From: Verrucomicrobium spinosum DSM 4136 = JCM 18804
GTDB taxonomy: Bacteria > Verrucomicrobiota > Verrucomicrobiia > Verrucomicrobiales > Verrucomicrobiaceae
Direction: 5' to 3'
Length of the DNA: 64,000 nucleotides
NCBI RefSeq assembly: GCF_000172155.1
Contig: NZ_ABIZ01000001.1
Coordinates: 2,327,105-2,391,104, forward strand
The position numbers and the translations under genes were made by a program. Position 1 is the first letter of the stretch; the number at the start of each line of letters is the position of its first letter. This document shows, in pieces, positions 52,532-62,307 of the stretch. Under the pieces are notes generated by a model that ran no database searches, was not told where the DNA came from, and was given only the letters and a program-made list of their open reading frames with translations.

Positions 52532-52611
52532 AAAGCGATCCCGTTGGATCATTGTCCTCTAGGTTTTGGGGGTTTTTTTTCCTAGAGTCAACCCAGCGGG
52601 ATCGCTTTTTT
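52532..52611 (+). terminator. Orphan two-stem terminator-like hairpin between divergent genes
   Basis: 16-bp stem with one G-U pair (52532-52547 with 52593-52608), an inner CTCTAGG/CCTAGAG stem (52557-52563, 52581-52587), and TTTTTT at the end. Both flanking genes point away (52452 on minus, 52785 on plus), so it terminates neither. It may end a short RNA from 52453-52531 or act as a leader attenuator for the gene at 52785. The 332-base gap holds nothing else recognisable. Confidence 0.7.
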
Positions 52612-52784
52612 ATGCCTAAATGCCATTTTCTTGGGTTTCATGAGGGTGGGAGAGACGGGCATGCCTAGATACGCAGCCACTTTCGGCACGGACGGCGGCA
52701 GGTAGCAACAAATGCGGTAGGCAAGAATGCTCCCGTTGAGACGTACTTCTGCCTCCTCATTCAAGCGATTTCCGCGTTCTTCCC

Positions 52785-55700
52785 ATGATGGCTATTCAGA
52801 TGCCTGCGCTGGTGTCCGCCCTGCTGGTGGCATCCTCCGCTGCCCTATCCGCAGCAGGTGACGCCCCTGTCAGGCGCATCAGCTTCAACCGGGATATCCG
52901 GCCCATCCTTTCCGACAACTGCTTTGCGTGTCACGGCTTTGACGCAAAACATCGGAAGGCAGGACTGCGGCTGGATATCGAGGACGGTGCCCGGCAGCCC
53001 AATGACGACGGACGTGTGGCAGTGAAACCAGGCGATCTGGCCTCCAGTGAGGTGTGGCAACGCATCATCACGGACGATGCAGATGAGTTGATGCCGCCAC
53101 AGGATTCTCACAAGACTCTCAAGCCTGCGCAGCGCGAATTGATCCGCCGTTGGATTGAGGAGGGGGGCGAGTATGAGATCCACTGGTCATTTATCGCGCC
53201 AAGTTTACCCAAGGTGCCGGATCTGCTACGGTCGGAGAACTTGGGGCCAAGCGGGGCAGTGGATGCCTTTGTCACATCCCGGCTTAAGTCTGAGGGGCTC
53301 CAGCCGTCTCCAGAGGCAGATCGTGCGACGCTGATCCGTCGCGTGACCTTTGATCTCACTGGCCTGCCGCCGACTCCGTCAGAGGTGGATGACTATTTGC
53401 GGGACGCTTCGCCACAGGCCTATGAACGAGTGGTGGATCGCCTCCTGAATGGCTCTGCCTTTGGCGAACAGATGGCGCGTTACTGGCTGGACCTGGCGCG
53501 CTATGCGGATACCCACGGGCTGCATCTGGACAATGAGAGATCCATGTGGCCCTATCGGGACTGGGTGGTGCGGGCGTTTAACGAGAATCTGCCCTTTGAC
53601 CAATTCACGGAGTGGCAGCTTGCTGGTGATCTTATTCCCCAAGCATCTCGGGATCAGGAGATCGCCTCGGGGTTCAATCGGTGCAATGTCACCACCAGTG
53701 AGGGGGGCAGCATCAATGAGGAGTTCGTCTTCCGCTATGCAGTGGATCGCGCCTCCACCGCTGTGGAGGTGTGGATGGGGCTGACGGCTGGCTGTGCCGT
53801 CTGCCACGATCACAAGTTTGATCCTATTTCGCAGAAAGAGTTTTATTCCCTCTACGCCTTCTTCAACAGCGCGGCGGACCCGGCGATGGATGGCAATATC
53901 CTGCTCACCCCACCGGTGCTGAAGCTGAGCAGTGCAGAGCAGGCCCGCCAGTTGAAGGAGTACGATGAGAAGCTGGCTTCCCTGAGCGCGCGCATGACAT
54001 CGATGCTGGCGCAGATGCCGTACACGGATCCCGCCACCGTTCAGCCCCGTCCTCCGGTTCAGGAGTCGGAGACCGTGTGGGTGGAGGATGATTTCCCTGC
54101 CGGTGTGACGGCCCAGCATGCGGGGCAGCATCCGCTCCAGTGGATCGCAGATGCTGCGGGCAAGATCTTCAGCGGCAAGAGAGTCATCATGCGGAAGGAC
54201 ACTGGTCTGGCGCAGGATTTCTTTTCCGGCCTGAGGGAGCCGTTTGTCCTCCCTGCCGGTGGGCGGATTTTCGTGCACGTCTATCTTGAACCTGAGAATC
54301 TGCCCAAGGCAGTGATGCTGCAACTGCACTTGGATGGCTGGTCGCACCGGGCGGTATGGGGTGACGTTGAAGCGATTCCGTTTGGAGAGGTGAATACAGA
54401 GCAGCGCAAGAGCATGGGGCCTTTGCCGAAGGCGGGCGAATGGGTGCGCTTGGAAGTGCCCATGGAGGCGCTCAAGCTCAAGGCGGGGACGAAGGTGACG
54501 GGGCTGGCCTTCACACAGCAGGGGGGCACCGTGTACTGGGACAAGGCGGGCGTGAAGAGCCGGGTGGATCCCGTGACGGCTGAGGAAGAGTCTGAGACTG
54601 CGTGGCTGACGAAATGGCAGGGCAAACGCCATCCTGAGGCACCCGACGATGTGCGTGACATTCTGCGCACCAAGAAGCCAGAGGAGCGCGCAGACGCTCA
54701 GAAACAGCGGCTGCGTGCCTACTGGCTTGAGAAAGTGAGTCGGGCGGGCCGGGCTCTGGTGGCGGACCTTCAGGCGGAACGCGCCCCCGTGGAGCAGGCC
54801 AGGAAGCAACTGGATGAGGCCATACCTGCTACGCTGATGATGAAGGACCTGCCCACACCGCGGGACAGCTTTGTCATGAAACGCGGCCAGTATGATCAGC
54901 CAGGGGAGAAGGTGCAGCGCGGTACACCTGCGGTCTTTCCAGGTCTGAAGAAGCGCGATGGGGATGCCAAAGCGGACTACGACCGCCTGGACCTTGCCCG
55001 GTGGCTGGTGAGTCCAGACCATCCGCTCACAGCACGGGTTGCTGTGAATCGGCTCTGGCAGCAGTTCTTTGGAATCGGGCTGGTGAAGACGAGCGCGGAC
55101 TTCGGTTCCCAAGGTGAACCGCCCAGCCACCCGGAACTGCTGGACTGGCTCGCGGTCACCTATCGCGAAAGTGGGTGGGACACGAAGGCTTTTGTCCGCC
55201 TGCTGGTAACCTCCCAGACCTATCGTCAGAGCAGCCGCGTGACGCCAGAGTTGCTGGCCCGGGATCCGGAAAACCGTCTGCTGGCGCGGGGGCCCCGCTT
55301 CCGCCTGGATGCGGAGCAGCTTCGAGACAACGCGCTGTATGTCAGTGGCCTCCTCGATCCCACGATGGGCGGCAAAGGGGTGAAGCCCTACCAGCCGGAG
55401 AACATCTGGGAGCCGGTGGGCTTTGGCGGCAGCAACACCCGCAACTACAAGCAGGATGCCGGCAGTGCGTTGTATCGCCGCACGCTCTACACCTTTCTCA
55501 AACGCACCGCCCCGCCGCCAAGCATGACCACGTTCGATGCGCCGAACCGCGAGCAGAGCTGCACCCGGCGGGAACGGAGCAATACGCCCCTGCAGGCGCT
55601 GCAGCTCATGAATGATGTGCAGCACTTCGAGGCTGCGCGCCACTTCGGTCAGAGGATGATCAAGGAAGGCGGCCGTGCTAATTGGGAGCGTCTCTCCTGG

Positions 55701-55931
55701 GGCTGGAAGGTGGCCACGTCGCGCCTGCCTACGGATGATGAAATGGCCGTGGTTCAGGAAACGCTCAAGTTGCATCTGGAGCGCTACCGCTCCAGCCCGG
55801 ACGCGGCGAAGCTGGTAATGAGCGCTGGCGAGTCAAAGCCCGACCCCGCCCTGGAGCCCGGAGAGCTGGCAGCCTACACCATGGTGGCGAACCTGCTGCT
55901 GAACCTGGACGAAACCCTCACCCGGAACTGA
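52785..55931 (+). CDS. PSCyt1/DUF1549/DUF1553 (PSD1) secreted protein
   Basis: 1048 residues with a signal peptide. A planctomycete-type cytochrome c domain has CFACH at about residue 46, a single haem-c site. DUF1549 (about 165-370; [15 protein letters not shown]) and DUF1553 at the end ([53 protein letters not shown]) follow. Between them (about 420-600) is a ~180-residue module with [10 protein letters not shown] and a LamG-like beta pattern. Such proteins are paired with DUF1501 proteins, as here (8-base gap), and are proposed to act in polysaccharide breakdown; this is not proven. Confidence 0.93.
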   Translation: MMAIQMPALVSALLVASSAALSAAGDAPVRRISFNRDIRPILSDNCFACHGFDAKHRKAGLRLDIEDGARQPNDDGRVAVKPGDLASSEVWQRIITDDADELMPPQDSHKTLKPAQRELIRRWIEEGGEYEIHWSFIAPSLPKVPDLLRSENLGPSGAVDAFVTSRLKSEGLQPSPEADRATLIRRVTFDLTGLPPTPSEVDDYLRDASPQAYERVVDRLLNGSAFGEQMARYWLDLARYADTHGLHLDNERSMWPYRDWVVRAFNENLPFDQFTEWQLAGDLIPQASRDQEIASGFNRCNVTTSEGGSINEEFVFRYAVDRASTAVEVWMGLTAGCAVCHDHKFDPISQKEFYSLYAFFNSAADPAMDGNILLTPPVLKLSSAEQARQLKEYDEKLASLSARMTSMLAQMPYTDPATVQPRPPVQESETVWVEDDFPAGVTAQHAGQHPLQWIADAAGKIFSGKRVIMRKDTGLAQDFFSGLREPFVLPAGGRIFVHVYLEPENLPKAVMLQLHLDGWSHRAVWGDVEAIPFGEVNTEQRKSMGPLPKAGEWVRLEVPMEALKLKAGTKVTGLAFTQQGGTVYWDKAGVKSRVDPVTAEEESETAWLTKWQGKRHPEAPDDVRDILRTKKPEERADAQKQRLRAYWLEKVSRAGRALVADLQAERAPVEQARKQLDEAIPATLMMKDLPTPRDSFVMKRGQYDQPGEKVQRGTPAVFPGLKKRDGDAKADYDRLDLARWLVSPDHPLTARVAVNRLWQQFFGIGLVKTSADFGSQGEPPSHPELLDWLAVTYRESGWDTKAFVRLLVTSQTYRQSSRVTPELLARDPENRLLARGPRFRLDAEQLRDNALYVSGLLDPTMGGKGVKPYQPENIWEPVGFGGSNTRNYKQDAGSALYRRTLYTFLKRTAPPPSMTTFDAPNREQSCTRRERSNTPLQALQLMNDVQHFEAARHFGQRMIKEGGRANWERLSWGWKVATSRLPTDDEMAVVQETLKLHLERYRSSPDAAKLVMSAGESKPDPALEPGELAAYTMVANLLLNLDETLTRN

Positions 55932-55939
55932 TTGCCTCC

Positions 55940-57415
55940 ATGAACCCGTTTGTTGACTATCACCAGCAGACCACCCGGCGTCGGTTTTTTCAGGGCACCG
56001 GGTTGCGGTTGGGCGCGCTCAGCCTGAGCTACTGTTTGGGGGATCGCCTGTTGTTGGGGGCTTCTGGCGCGGGTCCCGTGGCCCAGGTGCATCCTCCCCA
56101 GCCAGGTTTTCCGCACTTTGCGCCGAAGGCCAGGCGGCTGATCTACCTGCACATGAACGGGGCGCCGTCGCAGCTGGATCTTTTCGACTACAAGCCAGGG
56201 TTGCGGGAGTACTTTGACAAGGATCTGCCGGACAGTGTGCGCAACGGACAGCGCATCACGGGGATGACCAGTGGGCAGTCTCGCCTGCCGGTGGCACCCA
56301 GCATGTTTAAGTTCAGCCAGTGTGGTCAGAGTGGCACCTGGATGAGCGAGCTGGTGCCGCACATGCAGACTGTGGCAGACGACCTGGCGATGATCCGCAC
56401 CGTGCACACCTCCGCCATCAATCATGACCCGGCCTGTACCTTTGTCATGACGGGCAGTGAGGTGCCGGGCAAGCCCAGCCTGGGCTCGTGGCTGAGCTAC
56501 GGCCTGGGCAGCGTGAGCAACAATCTGCCAGCGTTTGTCGTCTTCACGCCCACCTTTCCGTCCACAGGCAATGCGCAGGCGCTGTTCACGCGCATGTGGT
56601 CCAGCGGGTTCCTCCCAACGAGTCACAATGGCGTGGCGTTGCGCGGGCAGGGCGATCCGGTGTTGTACATCAAGAACCCACCCGGAGTGGAAGGCGGAGA
56701 CCGCCGCACGATGCTGAACGCGCTGAACAAGCTCAATCAGCAGAGCTTTGACCGCTTTGGTGATCCGGAGATTCAGACGCGCATTTCCCAGTATGAGATG
56801 GCGTTCCGCATGCAAACGAGTGTGCCGGAGCTAACCGACCTGAGCACGGAGAGCAAGGCCACGCTGGATCTGTACGGGCCGGATGTGCAGCGCATGGGCT
56901 CCTTTGCCTCCAGCGCGCTCCTGGCCCGTCGTCTGGTGGAGCGTGGCACACGAGTGGTGCAGATCCTGCACCGCGGTTGGGATCAGCACAGCGGCCTGCC
57001 CAAGAACATCAAGGCGCAGTGCCTGGATGTCGATCAGGCTTGCGCCGGCCTGATCAAGGATCTCAAGCAGCGCGGTCTGCTCGATGACACCCTCGTGGTG
57101 TGGGGTGGGGAGTTTGGTCGCACGGTGTACTCCCAAGGCACCCTGACCAAGGACAACTACGGTCGCGACCACCATCCGCGGAATTTCTGCATGTGGATGG
57201 CCGGCGGCGGCGTGAAAGCCGGGACGACCTATGGCGAGACGGATGACTTCAGCTACAACATCGTGAAGGACCCTGTGCACATCAATGACCTCAACGCTAC
57301 GATTTTGCACCAGATGGGGGTGGATCACTCCAAGTTCAGCTTCAAGTTCCAGGGGCTCGATCAGCGGCTGACCGGCGTGGAAGAGGCGAAGGTGGTGAAG
57401 GGCGTGCTGGGGTGA
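55940..57415 (+). CDS. DUF1501 family Tat-exported protein
   Basis: 491 residues. [18 protein letters not shown] is a twin-arginine signal. The rest is an alkaline-phosphatase/sulfatase-like fold: [45 protein letters not shown]-type core, [38 protein letters not shown]. These are the usual DUF1501 blocks with conserved Asp/His residues that could bind metal. No sulfatase Cys/Ser active-site motif is seen. Partner of the preceding PSD1 gene. Confidence 0.93.
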   Translation: MNPFVDYHQQTTRRRFFQGTGLRLGALSLSYCLGDRLLLGASGAGPVAQVHPPQPGFPHFAPKARRLIYLHMNGAPSQLDLFDYKPGLREYFDKDLPDSVRNGQRITGMTSGQSRLPVAPSMFKFSQCGQSGTWMSELVPHMQTVADDLAMIRTVHTSAINHDPACTFVMTGSEVPGKPSLGSWLSYGLGSVSNNLPAFVVFTPTFPSTGNAQALFTRMWSSGFLPTSHNGVALRGQGDPVLYIKNPPGVEGGDRRTMLNALNKLNQQSFDRFGDPEIQTRISQYEMAFRMQTSVPELTDLSTESKATLDLYGPDVQRMGSFASSALLARRLVERGTRVVQILHRGWDQHSGLPKNIKAQCLDVDQACAGLIKDLKQRGLLDDTLVVWGGEFGRTVYSQGTLTKDNYGRDHHPRNFCMWMAGGGVKAGTTYGETDDFSYNIVKDPVHINDLNATILHQMGVDHSKFSFKFQGLDQRLTGVEEAKVVKGVLG

Positions 57416-57432
57416 GAGGCGGGGGCTCTTGA

Positions 57433-57473
57433 GACAGGATTAACAAGATTTTTAGAAGATTAACAAGATGGGG
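57433..57473 (+). repeat. 9-bp-unit repeat (ACAGGATTA type), solo copy
   Basis: GACAGGATTAACAAGATTT, spacer, GATTAACAAGATGGGG, 17 bases after the DUF1501 stop codon; same type as 15029-15068. The rest of the gap 57474-57912 has no gene. Confidence 0.6.
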
Positions 57474-57714
57474 TGTGAGGATGGCGGGTTTGGTTTAGCC
57501 TGGCCGGGGATGTGCAGTACATGTGAGGATGGAGGCCTGTTGAGGGTTCAAGCCTTCACAAGCTGTCCATCACCTGGATGCGAAGCATCTTGGGGAATGC
57601 GGCGAGATTCGCCGCTTTGGGGAGTTCTGTGTCGGGCTGCCAAGAAAGAGCTGCAACGGAGTTCCTGACTTCATTGCGGTTGACGATAGCTTCGAGCTTG
57701 TCACAAGGCGTAGC

Positions 57715-57763
57715 CAAAGCGGTGATGCGCACCGCAGTCCAAAATCCTGCTGCGCAGGATCAG
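57715..57763. repeat. REP-like palindromes
   Basis: GCGGTG/CACCGC (57719-57724, 57730-57735) and ATCCTGC/GCAGGAT (57744-57760), separated by 8 bases. Both palindromes resemble those at 58343-58444. Confidence 0.5.
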
Positions 57764-57912
57764 GTGGAGGAGGTGATGGGAGAGGGGGGGGCGTTTCAGG
57801 CTTTCGATGTCGGAGGGACGGCACTCAGACCATCAGGGTAATGCATGAGGCAATAATGCCCAGGAAGGTGTCGAATGCGTCGCGCATAAGGAGGCAAAGT
57901 GACGGTGGAGAC

Positions 57913-58299
57913 TCAGACTTTGATCTTTATCGACTGGCCGGTGGCGGGATCCAGTTCGTAGGTCTTGCCTTCCTCGTTGGTGACTCGAAGGGTGGCGTTC
58001 CCGCTGGAGGGGCTTCCTGTAGGCCAGTGGACCTCCATCTTCTTGATGAAGACCCACTGAACGTCTTGCTCGATGAGAGGATTCGTCTGAACGGTGTACA
58101 GTTGCTTTTCCCACCGCTTCTTGCCGGTGCGGATGTCCGTTGCCGTGACAACCCCCATGGTGTCGGGGCAATTGTTGACAGTGAACTGAATTCCTTTGAG
58201 GGTGATTGGCGGAACCTGAGGCAGAGCGGCGCGCTTGGCGTGGAGGGCAGTGGTGCTTGCTGCCGCGATGAGGAGAAGGAGAAAGAATGCGGTCGGCAG
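57913..58299 (-). CDS. Small secreted protein of unknown function, start codon unclear
   Basis: About 128 residues if it begins at a CTG at 58299. A signal peptide follows (LPTAFFLLLLIAAASTTALHA). The mature part contains TATDIRTGKKRWEKQLY, VQWVFIKKMEVHWP and a closing LRVTNEEGKTYELDPATG; I know similar short Verrucomicrobia proteins but no function. The open frame goes on to 58554, but that part runs through a hairpin-rich repeat and through the helicase terminator, so it is not coding. No ATG, GTG or TTG lies between the repeat and the signal peptide, so the original start may have been lost. Confidence 0.5.
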   Translation of the reverse strand: MPTAFFLLLLIAAASTTALHAKRAALPQVPPITLKGIQFTVNNCPDTMGVVTATDIRTGKKRWEKQLYTVQTNPLIEQDVQWVFIKKMEVHWPTGSPSSGNATLRVTNEEGKTYELDPATGQSIKIKV

Positions 58300-58342
58300 C
58301 TGGCGGCGAGAGTGGTGCGAATTGCTCAGACCGCGGACTGAA

Positions 58343-58444
58343 GCAGGATGAAATCCTGCAATGCCGACAGGTTGGGAAACCTGTCCTACCAATGCGGACT
58401 GAACTGGCGGGACGCCAGTACCACGCACCGGCAAGATGCCGGTG
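58343..58444. repeat. Four-hairpin REP-type element
   Basis: Four palindromes in 100 bases: GCAGGAT/ATCCTGC, GACAGGTT/AACCTGTC, ACTGGCG/CGCCAGT and CACCGGCA/TGCCGGTG. The last recurs as a 15-base palindrome at 26050. It abuts the signal peptide of the gene at 57913. Confidence 0.65.
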
Positions 58445-58456
58445 TCACTCGCAGGC

Positions 58457-58492
58457 AAAAAAAAGGCGTTGGACGATTCACGGTCCAACGCC
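58457..58492 (-). terminator. Intrinsic terminator of the helicase gene
   Basis: Minus-strand stem GGCGTTGGAC/GTCCAACGCC (10 bp, 8-base loop) followed by eight T. 95 bases after the helicase stop codon. Confidence 0.92.
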
Positions 58493-58548
58493 TTGACGCA
58501 CTGACAACTGGCGCACTGCCCACTGGCGCACTGCCCACTGGCACGCAA
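58493..58548 (-). repeat. 7/8-bp tandem repeat (AGTGGGC, AGTGCGCC)
   Basis: On the minus strand the units AGTGGGC, AGTGCGCC, AGTGGGC, AGTGCGCC, AGTTGTC, AGTGCGTC alternate 7 and 8 bases. It lies between the helicase stop and its terminator. Confidence 0.75.
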
Positions 58549-58587
58549 CATCAACGAGGCGTGCCAGCTTTCAAAACCACCCAGCGC

Positions 58588-60255
58588 CTACCGACGCCTT
58601 TTGGCCGTTTTCCGGCCGGTCATGATGGCCTTGGCTTTGTCTTCGTTGTCGAGGACGGTGGTGAACTTGTACTTGAAGCCGTCGAGCTTCCGGCGCTCGA
58701 TCTTCTGATCGATGAGGCGCTCGATGGAGTGGACGTAGGAGATCTCATCTGCGGCAAAGAGGGTGAAGGCATCGCCCTCTTTTTGCGCGCGACCGGTACG
58801 GCCAATGCGGTGCACGTAGTCTTCAGGATTCTCGGGCACCATGTAGTTGATCACATGGGTCACGCCGCTCACGTCAAGCCCACGGGCGGCAAGGTCGGTG
58901 GCGACAATGATGTCGAAGGCACCGTCGCGGAAGCCTTGAAGGGCTTTCTCACGGTCACGCTGATTGATGTCGGAGTGCATCACCGCCACCTTGTATTTCC
59001 CAGTCTGCTGAATGGCGGCGAAGAGACGGTCGGCATGCACTTTCATGCGGGTGAAGATCATCACGCTGTGGAACTCCGTGCTCTGCAGCAGGGCCAGCAG
59101 CAGTTCCTCACGTTGATCGCTCGCGACGGGATACATGTAGTGGCTCACCGTCTCCGCAGGGGAGAAGCGCAGGCCCACTTCGATGCTCTCAGGCTCACGC
59201 AGGGCCCATTCGGCCAAGCCCTTGATCTGAGGGGGCATGGTGGCAGAGAAGAAAAGCGTCTGTCGTGATTTAGGGGTCTCACTCACGATGCGGCGCACAT
59301 CAGGCAGGAAGCCCATGTCGAGCATGCGGTCCACTTCATCCAGAATGAGCACTTCGATGTCGGCGAGGTTCACGGTGCCATCGCTCATGAAATCGAGGAG
59401 GCGCCCAGGGGTGGCCACCACGATGTCCACGCCGCGCTGCAGGCCTTCGCGCTGCTTGCCGTAACCCACGCCGCCATGCACGAGAAGCGTGCGGAGGCCG
59501 GTGTGCCGGTTGAACTTGTCGAATGCTTCCACGACCTGGGCGGCGAGTTCGCGGGTGGGCTCCAGGATCAGGCAGCGCAGTTTGCCAGGAGCGCCAAGGC
59601 GGGAAAGAGTGGGCAGACCAAAGGCGGCAGTTTTGCCCGTACCTGTCTGGGAGGCGCCGATGACATCTTTACCGGCGAGAACTACGGGGGCGGTGCGGGC
59701 TTGAATTTCAGTGGGCTTTTCATAGCCCATATCGCGCACACCGGAGAGAACAGCGGGGGAGAGCCCCAAGATTTCAAAAGCTTCTGGATAAGGACCTTCA
59801 GGAACGGGCGGTGCGGGCGGCGGGGGTACGGCGGCAACGGCGGGGGCGTGGCGGCGGTCTCCAGCTTCGCGTTCCTCGCGCGGGGCCCGGTCCCGGTCGC
59901 GTTCACGACCTCCCCGGCCCTGGCGACGGTCTCCGTCGCGGCCGGAACGGGGGCGCTCACGGTCGCGTTCCCCAGTGCGGGGTGGACGGCCAGCCCCGGC
60001 TCCGCCTCCTTCTCGCTGGCGGTCGCGATCGCGTCCACGATTGCCATCGCGGTCCCGCTCACGCTCCACTTTGGGGCGATGTTCGGCGGCATCTCTGCGG
60101 GTGGCGGCCTTCGCGGCATGCAGCTTCTCCGGGTGCTTTTCGTGATGTTTCGCGCTGTCGTCAGCGGTTTTCTTCTTGCCCAGGCCCGTGAGGCGTTTCA
60201 GCCCTGACGTGATTCGTTGAAGCAGGGAGGGTTTGGTCTTGGTCGATTGGCTCAC
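58588..60255 (-). CDS. DEAD-box-type RNA helicase (RhlE-like) with a charged N-terminal tail
   Basis: 555 residues from GTG. The first ~150 residues are low complexity, rich in Arg, Asp, Glu and Gly (many RDRD and GR runs). The helicase core has the Q motif (GYEKPTEIQARTAPVV), ASQTGTGKTAA (Walker A), EPTRELAAQV, TPGRLLDF, SAT, and HRIGRTGRAQ. Motif II reads DEVD, not DEAD. Family members unwind short RNA duplexes in ribosome assembly or mRNA decay; at low temperature they are often required. Its own terminator follows. Confidence 0.93.
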   Translation of the reverse strand: MSQSTKTKPSLLQRITSGLKRLTGLGKKKTADDSAKHHEKHPEKLHAAKAATRRDAAEHRPKVERERDRDGNRGRDRDRQREGGGAGAGRPPRTGERDRERPRSGRDGDRRQGRGGRERDRDRAPREEREAGDRRHAPAVAAVPPPPAPPVPEGPYPEAFEILGLSPAVLSGVRDMGYEKPTEIQARTAPVVLAGKDVIGASQTGTGKTAAFGLPTLSRLGAPGKLRCLILEPTRELAAQVVEAFDKFNRHTGLRTLLVHGGVGYGKQREGLQRGVDIVVATPGRLLDFMSDGTVNLADIEVLILDEVDRMLDMGFLPDVRRIVSETPKSRQTLFFSATMPPQIKGLAEWALREPESIEVGLRFSPAETVSHYMYPVASDQREELLLALLQSTEFHSVMIFTRMKVHADRLFAAIQQTGKYKVAVMHSDINQRDREKALQGFRDGAFDIIVATDLAARGLDVSGVTHVINYMVPENPEDYVHRIGRTGRAQKEGDAFTLFAADEISYVHSIERLIDQKIERRKLDGFKYKFTTVLDNEDKAKAIMTGRKTAKRRR

Positions 60256-60389
60256 GAGCGATAGATGGGGAAGAACAGGGGGGCACTAGATAGAAGAACC
60301 CCTAATCCGATGTCATCCCACTTTTTTACACCTTTTGCAAACGGAGATGTGCCCCGGAGCGGGAATCGCCCCGGGGGACGGGCGTTTTT

Positions 60390-61328
60390 CTAGTGCATTT
60401 CCACCGAGCAGGATCCCAGGCCGCCACGGAAGTAGTTGAACTGGACGTTGGGGTGGTCAGCGAGCAGGGACATCGGCACGGCAGAGTCCGCCAGGCCTTT
60501 GGAGATCATGAGGGCGGTGAGCCGCTGCCCCAGCGGGTTGTCATGCGTGCCCGCCTGCCAGATGCTGACCTTCTCTGCGAGCCAGGTCTCTTTGGGGCCC
60601 ACGGTGATGGCGGTCTTGGGAACCATGGTGATGTTGCCACCACCGCTGGTGCGGGCGTTCTGCGCCAGGGTGATCGGATGCAGTTCTACGATGCGGGTGC
60701 CCAGCTTCCGGTATTCCTCGGGTGTGGGGGGCTCGTTCTTGTACTTGCCCGTACGCTTGAGGGGATCGTTGAAGGCCCAGTGCTTGATGTCGCCCTGCCC
60801 TCCCTGCATGACGGCGCAACGCACGCCGGCGCTCCAGCTCTGCACGTACTCCTTCACATCCCCCTTCGGGAAATGGAGGTTGGCATCTGGCATGGCGAGC
60901 TTCTTCTGGATGCGGTTGAAGAGCAGCTCACGGTCGGCTTTTTCAAAGGAGAGGGGGTGAGTGATGGGCACCTCCTTCTTGGTCTCCACGTCGTACCACT
61001 CGTCCATGCCCCAGAAGTGGGAGGTCTTGAGGCTGAGGCCCAGTTCGTTGACGAGGCGGGCCACCAGGGGGAGCTGTTCGGTCGGCCCGATGGGGCCGCA
61101 GACACCCACGGGATTGTCGGCCGTGGATTGGCGCCAGGCGGAGATGTATTCCAGCGCCTCAGCCAGGTAGAAGTCCTCCAGCGTGTCATACATCACGACC
61201 TTGAACCCCGGACGGGAGAGCTGGCGAAGATCCTTCTCCGTGAGCTTGGCGGCGTCGTTGATGAGGCTGCTGTCCAGGGTGGTGTAGTCCCACCAGTCGG
61301 GGGCGATGTGGCTGAGTTTGCGAGGCAT
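60390..61328 (-). CDS. Glucosamine-6-phosphate deaminase-like (NagB family) protein
   Basis: 312 residues. [31 protein letters not shown] and the C-terminal [20 protein letters not shown] place it in the NagB/RpiA superfamily; DEW carries the catalytic Asp of the deaminase. The ring-opening His region (NPDLxx[13 protein letters not shown]) is present in altered form ([12 protein letters not shown]). The start at 61328 follows a heptad repeat; the frame runs to 61583 through DNA of the PIG-L gene. Last of a minus-strand set with PIG-L, lipoprotein and oxidoreductase genes; probably converts an amino-sugar phosphate. Confidence 0.85.
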   Translation of the reverse strand: MPRKLSHIAPDWWDYTTLDSSLINDAAKLTEKDLRQLSRPGFKVVMYDTLEDFYLAEALEYISAWRQSTADNPVGVCGPIGPTEQLPLVARLVNELGLSLKTSHFWGMDEWYDVETKKEVPITHPLSFEKADRELLFNRIQKKLAMPDANLHFPKGDVKEYVQSWSAGVRCAVMQGGQGDIKHWAFNDPLKRTGKYKNEPPTPEEYRKLGTRIVELHPITLAQNARTSGGGNITMVPKTAITVGPKETWLAEKVSIWQAGTHDNPLGQRLTALMISKGLADSAVPMSLLADHPNVQFNYFRGGLGSCSVEMH

Positions 61329-61337
61329 TTGGGGAAC

Positions 61338-61386
61338 AGTGAAAAGTTTAGAGTGAGAAGTGAAAAGTGAGGAGTCTGAGGTCGGG
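61338..61386 (+). repeat. Seven perfect-phase heptads (AGTGAAA type)
   Basis: AGTGAAA, AGTTTAG, AGTGAGA, AGTGAAA, AGTGAGG, AGTCTGA, GGTCGGG. Two further units (AGTTTGG, AGTTTGA) stand at 61422-61435. The run fills most of the spacer between the PIG-L stop (61459) and the NagB-like start (61328). Confidence 0.85.
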
Positions 61387-61458
61387 GGACGATTGTGAGT
61401 CTTGGCGGGAGAAATGAGTGAAGTTTGGAGTTTGAATTTTCGACAGCGGAGGTGTCGC

Positions 61459-62250
61459 CTACTCTTCGAGCCAGCGTTCGTAGGCCTCGTTGATGAGGCA
61501 GTCGTCGCCGAGGGTTTCTTTGAGAGGGTCGGAGTCGGTGGCGCTGAAGCCGAGGTGGAGGTGGCGACGCCAGCCTTCGGCATGGGTGAAATTGCCGGAG
61601 AGGGTGCCGACTTTTTGAGCGGCCTCGTCCATGGAGATGAGGTAGGAGTCCATGCCCTGGCTCACATCCAGCCAGTGCTTCTGGCTCTCGTGCGCGGCGA
61701 GGGCCTGACGCTTGATTTCATGAACCGGGTCGGTGTTCACATAGGATCCGGCGTGGATGCGTTTGCGCAGCGGGTCCCGCAGACCGTGGGGCATGGCGTG
61801 ATACACGGTGACGTCATGAAAGTAGGCGTCGCGCGGGGGATCGGTGATGAAGTTGGGGATGCCGTGGGTGAAGGCCGCAGTCACGGCCAGGCGGGAGGCG
61901 GCCATGTGATCCTCCATGTAGTCGCTGGGCGCGTGGGTGAGCACGATGCGCGGCTGGGCCTCGCGTACAATGGCGGCGACTTTTTTGAGTGCCTCCGGGT
62001 TGTAGGTAAGAACCAGGTCGTCACTGATGGGAGGGTAGAATGCAGCCCCGAGGATGCGGGCTGCCTCCTGGGCCTCTTCGAGGCGCTTGCGGGCGGTGGT
62101 GGGGCCGTCCATCTGCACGGAGCCGCCGTGGCCGTTGCAGAGGTTCACATAATGCAGGTCCCAGCCACGGGCCTTGAGCTGGAGCATGGTGCCGGCGGCG
62201 ACGAATTCGATGTCATCAGGATGGGCGAAAATGGCGAGGACGGAAGGCAT
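61459..62250 (-). CDS. PIG-L family deacetylase
   Basis: 263 residues. AHPDDIEF near the N-terminus gives the zinc-binding His and the catalytic Asp, and [16 protein letters not shown] the second zinc His pair. The family removes N-acetyl groups from GlcNAc-containing compounds or similar. With the NagB-like deaminase 130 bases downstream it makes a plausible de-N-acetylation plus deamination route for an amino sugar. The start overlaps a G-rich heptad array upstream. Confidence 0.92.
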   Translation of the reverse strand: MPSVLAIFAHPDDIEFVAAGTMLQLKARGWDLHYVNLCNGHGGSVQMDGPTTARKRLEEAQEAARILGAAFYPPISDDLVLTYNPEALKKVAAIVREAQPRIVLTHAPSDYMEDHMAASRLAVTAAFTHGIPNFITDPPRDAYFHDVTVYHAMPHGLRDPLRKRIHAGSYVNTDPVHEIKRQALAAHESQKHWLDVSQGMDSYLISMDEAAQKVGTLSGNFTHAEGWRRHLHLGFSATDSDPLKETLGDDCLINEAYERWLEE

Positions 62251-62251
62251 G

Positions 62252-62307
62252 GGGAGAGGGAAAAGGAAAAACGAAAAAGGGAAGAGGGGGAAGGGATAAG
62301 GGCTACG
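62252..62307 (+). repeat. Eight G-rich heptads spanning a stop-to-start spacer
   Basis: GGGAGAG, GGAAAAG, GAAAAAC, GAAAAAG, GGAAGAG, GGGGAAG, GGATAAG, GGCTACG, in unbroken 7-base phase. The array begins 1 base from the PIG-L start codon and contains the lipoprotein stop codon (CTA at 62303-62305 in its last unit), so it is the entire spacer. Confidence 0.85.

Noticed and set aside
53379-55775. 798-codon antisense frame within the PSD1 gene
   Set aside because: Shadow of the DUF1549/DUF1553 gene; no recognisable motif and no start signal.
60350-60386. Hairpin CGCCC/GGGCG with a T-run on the plus strand as a terminator
   Set aside because: It points away from both neighbouring minus-strand genes' 3' ends and has a short stem, so no gene can be assigned to it.
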